Positions 60,673 to 64,000 of a stretch of 64,000 nt of DNA are shown piece by piece. The stretch spans positions 2,953,501-3,017,500 of the forward strand of contig JAFEUB010000736.1 of assembly GCA_024529925.1 (NCBI GenBank), given 5' to 3'. The notes beneath the pieces were generated by a model. The model was given only the letters and a program-made list of their open reading frames with translations. It was not told where the DNA came from and ran no database searches. The translations under genes were made by a program, and so were the position numbers. Positions within the stretch are counted from its first letter, which is position 1, and each line of letters starts with the position of its first letter. Source of the DNA: Ophthalmolycus amberensis (Eukaryota; Chordata; Actinopteri; Perciformes; Zoarcidae).

Positions 60673-63489
60673 TCCCACTCCTATGATATCCCCAACCTGC
60701 ATGGACACAACGACAGTCCCATTGCAGACATTGTCATATCCTGACAACTGACACAAAAACATTACAGGGGACCAAAATGTACCAGGGAGTTGACCAGAAA
60801 GATTCAGTCCACATCTGATTTAAATCATGACATTGTTCTCCATCTATTGTGCTGACTAGGCTTGAGTACCACAGTCAAGCAGCCCCCTCCCCCCCTCTAT
60901 ATGGTTTTACCTACAAGGTGCTCCCAACGACAAAACGCAGTGTCTACCTGCACTTGTAAACAGAATTACCCAACATCGCCTCTAGATGGCGGTGGTGTGC
61001 TGGCTTTGCAGGATACACCATGCACTTCGATTTCAGGACAAAACAGTCAATAATAATATTGTTTTGCTGGTCATCTGACGGGGCTGCACGCGCACAAACG
61101 GTCCCAATGGGACGAACCTTCATCAGGATCATTGACAAACACGAGGAAAGATGTCTCAACTTGAAGTTAACCACACAAGTTCATCTTTTCCTTGTTTTAA
61201 CAGTATCTCTTAAAACCGGCTGTTTGCCTTGCTATGAACAAGCGAGACGGTCATTTGATTATCCATTTTAAAGAGAACACTGTCTCCTGCACTGACTGGC
61301 CAAACTTAAAAGCGTTTTAATCAGACTAATATTACGATATAACGTTTTAGTCTTGACGCATGTTCAACACTGAATTAAGGCGATATTGTCTGTTTGCATG
61401 GTGGTCGTAACCATGTGAAAAGTAAACAACAGCCCGAGCTTAAGGACCTTGACTAAGTTTGACTTTGCACATGACACCTCAATTTTATTCTATCCCTGAA
61501 TAAAGTGTATGTAGGAGCGCCCATGATTAGCATTCGTCTTATACAAAATGGCGGAGCATAGGAAGAGGCCACCAACACGTTTAAACTATGTAAATTACTC
61601 AAGTTACCCATTTAAACAAATCATGCAAAGGCGCTACGCGTCGAACAGAGGCAGGCGCTTGCTGTGTAATTTCCTGACTTGGTGTTTTCCGTCACTCGAG
61701 TTATTTTCTTCACTTTCCCCTTGTCACGGAATGTCAGCCCCAGGTTGCTAGCTAGTGCTGACACGAAGCTAACAGTCAGCTAGCTCCACTCCGTTCAACT
61801 GGACGGAGGATTGCTAGACGGCTAGCCGTAGCATTGTGACTGGATGCAGCCAGCTAAGGACGATCTGTAATAAATAAGTTTCCCGGTTAATAACAATAGG
61901 AAAACGCATTTTACAAAACGCCAATATTTCTCACAATACCACACAACACGCACAGTCGCACCGCGCTACTGTTACCAGCTTCAACAATATTGCTTGATTA
62001 ATTTATTCAATATAAACTTGAAAAAACGATTTATTTTCGCCGTTTTTAAATCAGAGTGGAAATAATGTGAACTAACGATAATTAGCCAGACGAAGGCCGC
62101 TTTTTCAAATTATGCCACTGTTAACGGCAATAAATGAGTATTAACGCCCGTATTGTTTACAAATGTGGAACTCACCTCGTTTCTGTTTTAACTCTTATTT
62201 AGAGCTGGATAGAAGGATGCGCATGCGTGCAAGATGCGCTGCCTGACAACTTTGGGTCTCGGAAAAGTTCAGTTTACTATCGGTGGTCAATACTCAGCCT
62301 GTTTACACTTATAACACGCCCTAAACTCAGTTCAGTGCCGATATAACCAAACACCACCGGTGGACCGGAGCTCACACTCCCCCTTTGCTTACAAGTATTT
62401 CCCCCCGAAGAAGTACGCCTGTGTATCAATAGAGCGCAGGGACCGCATTGTCTTCCATGACCGTTGACGAGCGGTTGGTCTGTCAAACTGGCCGTTTTTC
62501 ACCCCAATAACAAACCCTGCACTCTCGTTAAACAGCTAGTTTGTGTAACATTGGATGCAATGCGAGCACAGGCGATTATCAGTATGTACACGCTAGTGCT
62601 AACTGTAGGATTAAATACTCAGGCCTGTAAAATCACCCGAAATTATATTGTTTAACCAGAAACGACCCAAACACGCTGCTACACAATAGTCTGGACTGGT
62701 TTGTCTCTTTAAACATATAACGTTATAGACTTATATGTGGCGGGTTTGTTCGAGTGCTATTTTAACCAGTAACGTTGAATAAAGTCGGACAGGATGGTTG
62801 AGTTTAGCCAAATCAAACCTACGAAACACTGCGTTTAACACGCTAAATTACTACAACAGGGTTACACTTGACAGAAATCCCCCATCCAAGCAGCCAGTGT
62901 ATCGGACTGTATGGTGTCACCTCAAATGGCATAACTGGATGAATGGTTTATGGCTTTAATGTGACAGCTAACCCATTTAATTTAGTAGTGGGGTTACTAC
63001 GGGAGCGTATTCCTTCCTGGTGTTTTCAGATTGATTTGAAGTATTTGTAGAGTCGCTAATATTCCAAATACTCATGTTAAACCACATCATCTCCAGATAT
63101 CTTGCTGTGCTCAATCCCTCCCACATAGGGCGGTTATGGTTTCTCCGGTATAATAAAGCTACTGATTTTATTGGCCGTTTTCGCCATCATTTTGTTGAAA
63201 TCCCCCCAAGTCTTGACACAAATCGCCATCGTATTAACGGCTCCGCATTCAGTCGCTAAAGCTAACAGGTACATGGAGAGAAAGTATTTATTTTAGTCAA
63301 CAAAGGCCGCCCTGATACGAGGTGAAATGAGTTCAGTGAACGGCGGTGGAAGCGGCGGCGCTGGTTTTTGTGTCTTGCGTCGGTCGCTAGATGGCAGAAG
63401 AAGTCCAGTTTTCGAAGGAGGATTAACGGGTTCGTGCGTCGTGCTGCAGCCTACAATTATTTTGTAATAGAACAAGTACGAACCATGAG
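60673..63489. other. Head-to-head region of l3mbtl3 and tmem244
   Basis: Contains the 5' part of l3mbtl3 (minus) and the tmem244 promoter (plus). A likely l3mbtl3 5' non-coding exon ends with a donor (AACGAG then GTGAG) at 62176/62175, with transcription start a little above 62200. CpG and GCTAGC/GCTAAC motifs cluster at 61740-61850. A YY1-like AAAATGGCGG lies at 61545-61554. No other exon was supported. Confidence 0.5.
62176..62260 (-). promoter_or_regulatory. Putative l3mbtl3 5' non-coding exon and core promoter
   Basis: On the minus strand a run ending AACAGAAACGAG is followed by GTGAGTTCC, a strong donor. GC-rich, CpG-containing GCGCATGCGTGC (an NRF1-like GCGCATGCG) lies at 62219-62230, typical of CpG promoters. 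Extent inferred. Confidence 0.4.
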
Positions 63490-63908
63490 ATGGCATTCAA
63501 AGGCAAAGCGCTGGACTCGAAGGTGAGGGACCAGTACATGTGTCATAAGTAACGTCTCCGTGAACTGTCAGTCTGCTGGGATCGACTGATTATGGAAATC
63601 ATGTTGCGATTGAATAATAAAGAGAATATGACAAGCTATGTGACGTCTGAAGTCTATGTTTTATATGTGTACAGATTATAATCCTAACTGTAAAATCAGG
63701 TTTAGCAGCAGATATAGTCGCTGTCTGCCTGCCTCCTGTTAGCAGCTTCAGGTTAGTGTTTAGTGTTGCCTGCTCTGCAAATTAGATGCTGTATTGTGAT
63801 ATATTCTGTCTCAATCCCACAGACCGTGCTCTCCAATCTGCTGCTGTGTCTGGTGATATTTTACTCTCTTTTCTACATGATTGGGAGTGTGTGCTTCGGT
63901 GCCTTCAG
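63490..63908 (+). CDS. tmem244: TMEM244-like multi-pass membrane protein (partial, first two exons)
   Basis: Uncharacterised multi-pass membrane protein. Coding exons 63490-63522 (MAFKGKALDSK) and 63823-63908 (TVLSNLLLCLVIFYSLFYMIG then SVCFGAFR), joined in phase 0 with the second exon ending in phase 2; the rest lies beyond the right edge. The second exon gives one hydrophobic helix followed by SVCFGAFR, resembling the start of TMEM244 (NLLLC...SVCFGVFR-like). Identification rests on that short match and on position: human TMEM244 lies head-to-head with L3MBTL3 at 6q22-23, exactly the arrangement here. The ATG at 63490 was chosen over the overlapping ATG at 63484, which stops after the junction. 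Confidence 0.7.
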
Positions 63909-64000
63909 GTGAGAATCCGTAACACGCATGCGCGTGGGCGGTATTCATTGGACTGGTTTTGTAGGCGAAATATATCACGTGTAGTCTGCAGTTTGTGTTT

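Overview
This window is vertebrate nuclear DNA, almost certainly from a ray-finned (teleost) fish. The genes are split by GT/AG introns, many only 70-150 bp long. The translated exons match vertebrate families almost residue for residue. Long CA/GT, homopolymer and TA microsatellites are everywhere, and there is fish-type L2/Rex1-like LINE material. No bacterial genes, CRISPR arrays, tRNAs or rRNAs were seen.

Layout, left to right. (1) 1-1695, minus: first three coding exons of nmt2 (N-myristoyltransferase 2), running off the left edge. (2) 5161-20485, minus: complete fam171a1 in 9 coding exons, including a small signal-peptide exon at 20374-20485; its 3' UTR probably reaches about 2690. nmt2 and fam171a1 are also neighbours on human 10p13. 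(3) 22619-27356, plus: an MHC class II alpha gene (4 exons) and class II beta gene (5 exons) in tandem, both looking non-classical. (4) 30357-31313, plus: an SPSB2-like SPRY/SOCS-box gene. (5) 32735-41016, plus: msh5, reconstructed in 25 exons with all reading frames consistent (818 aa). (6) 41365-43740, minus: a small secreted Ly6/uPAR-like gene, tail-to-tail with msh5. (7) 46608-47393, minus: a TMEM200-family two-pass membrane protein. (8) about 48535-50499, plus: a 5'-truncated non-LTR retrotransposon with an open reverse-transcriptase frame. (9) 53723-60672, minus: l3mbtl3-like gene in 20 coding exons (FCS zinc finger, three MBT repeats, C2HC finger, SAM domain), with one apparent frameshift. 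(10) 63490-63908, plus: first two coding exons of a tmem244-like gene, running off the right edge.

The genes form a mosaic of three blocks that are separate in humans: a 10p13 block (nmt2-fam171a1), an MHC block (class II alpha/beta, msh5, Ly6; human MSH5 and LY6G genes lie in MHC class III), and a 6q23 block (TMEM200, L3MBTL3, TMEM244 in conserved relative orientation). Functions are unrelated (protein lipidation, antigen presentation, ubiquitin targeting, meiotic recombination, chromatin reading), so this is shared chromosomal history and not a pathway cluster.

Exon coordinates were read by eye from splice signals, frame continuity and remembered family sequences. No alignment was run, so a boundary may be off by a few bases, and UTR/promoter extents are inferred.
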